A DNA stretch of 64,000 nucleotides, taken from Schistosoma mansoni. Lineage: Eukaryota; Platyhelminthes; Trematoda; Strigeidida; Schistosomatidae. The DNA is taken from the NCBI RefSeq assembly GCF_000237925.1, contig NW_017386000.1:930001-994000 (forward strand). Reading direction: 5' to 3'. How positions within the stretch are numbered: position 1 is the stretch's first letter; every line of letters starts with the position of its first letter. A program made the position numbers and the translations under genes. The notes under the pieces were generated by a model. It made no database searches. It saw nothing but the letters and a program-made list of their open reading frames with translations, and was not told the origin of the DNA. This document shows positions 62,961 through 64,000 of this stretch, piece by piece.

Positions 62961-64000
62961 ACGGGAAGAAATCACAACCCTGTTATTGAATTTTCAAATT
63001 ATTCGTAAACACTGGAGAAACTACTTTATCCAAAAGGATTCGTTCTGTTTTTAATTTTTTAACTTAACTATCCCGATATATTTGTCGTTCACTTATTTTT
63101 ACTAATTATTTGACTTTATCACTCTCCTTCTTTAAAACATCGTTTCATGATGTTTAAAAAGATTCAGTACAACCGAATTTCGTCCTTCATATGGTTGATT
63201 TGAAAAAAAAATAAGTTGAAGAATATTAACCTACAGAGTAACATGGTTTTATAAGTGAGAAGATCAGAAACTGGTTGGGAGCTGTTCTCACTTCAGGATA
63301 ATAAAGAAAGGCATACTACTGTAGTATCGAACTTCATGAGTGCAAGGAATACAATGAATATCTAGCCACTTTTCAATGATAATTGTATATTGAATTAGTT
63401 ATTTGATAAGATTAGAGATGAAAATCATTATGTAACTAGTGAACTAAAACACACCAAACTATTTATATGAAATCTCAACCGTCACAAGATTTTACAACAA
63501 AAGTCCACGGAGACCCCTCTAAATGAGGACCTAAAATAAACAGTAGGAATAAACAACTTGAGTTCCAACGGAAATGAAACTACCGAAATTAGCTGTCTTG
63601 CAAATCATAACTTCATAGTTAAGCCATAATCCCCCCAAACATTGAAAACGAAATCAATATATCGTCAGCCACACAAAACAATTTCCTTGAAACAAACATG
63701 TGTGGAAATTAACACCATATAAAGTCGCAATATTGTATTCTAGTCATCTATATTATCGTCATTTTAAACAGTACTAGCTTTTCGTGAGCAATGACTGACT
63801 GTCTGACGGACTTTGAGTACAACTAGATCGGCTGCAGTTTTTTACGTTTACATACACAAGAGTCTTGACCGTTTCTCTTTTCTCCACCACATAATTAATC
63901 AGATAACTTATGTTAATCAAAAACCTCGTGACATTAATCATCTTTATCTTATAAAGCGCTTTACTACCATATCAATCTCAAGTAACTCACTGAAAGTGTA
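62961..64000. other. AT-rich DNA to window end, nothing seen
   Basis: No open frame of note and no repeat that I can match to the rest of the window. Confidence 0.4.

Noticed and set aside
1-64000. CRISPR arrays, operons, ribosome binding sites, prophage
   Set aside because: Spliced genes, SINEs and LINEs show a eukaryotic nuclear sequence; no such bacterial features are seen.

Overview
The window looks like nuclear DNA of a blood fluke (genus Schistosoma; I cannot fix the species). Four things point there: AT-rich background, introns of 34-43 bases at the 5' end of a gene followed by multi-kilobase introns toward its 3' end, tRNA-headed SINEs of the SM-alpha type carrying hammerhead ribozymes, and many RTE-clade LINEs. 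Two runs of exactly 200 Ns (26826-27025, 31661-31860) are assembly gaps.

Two host genes can be read by splicing. The first, on +, is an RFWD3 orthologue (RING finger plus WD40 E3 ubiquitin ligase): twelve exons from 14425 to 47465, 603 codons, every junction in phase, one intron apparently using a GC donor. The second, on +, is a DDX6/Me31B/Dhh1-type DEAD-box RNA helicase in three exons at 55077-56496, 449 codons, with introns of 36 and 34 bases. Two weak host candidates lie at 3968-4183 (-) and 5846-6061 (+).

The rest is mostly transposon sediment, much of it inside RFWD3 introns. I separate three RTE-like LINE families by protein and 3' tail: A (AAATA-rich tail), B (CTGA repeats) and C (TAAG repeats). 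Intron 8 holds a family A copy with an uninterrupted 1016-codon endonuclease-RT ORF and a 9-bp target duplication. Intron 9 holds a family C copy that has become a giant inverted repeat around the first gap, then head-to-head SM-alpha SINEs around the second gap. Intron 10 holds a terminal-inverted-repeat unit with a minimal hammerhead and a family C element split by a family B insertion, each with its own target duplication. Intron 11 holds a short nonautonomous derivative of family A, a deleted family C copy and a tRNA-headed SINE.

Downstream of RFWD3, 49188-50738 is a decayed Merlin DNA transposon that itself took an insertion of the nonautonomous family A element; two short elements at 6483-6771 and about 16623-16862 share the Merlin ends and look like its MITEs. 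After the helicase come a family B fragment interrupted by family A, a family C scrap and a badly decayed family A copy. Unlisted stretches are AT-rich DNA in which I see nothing.
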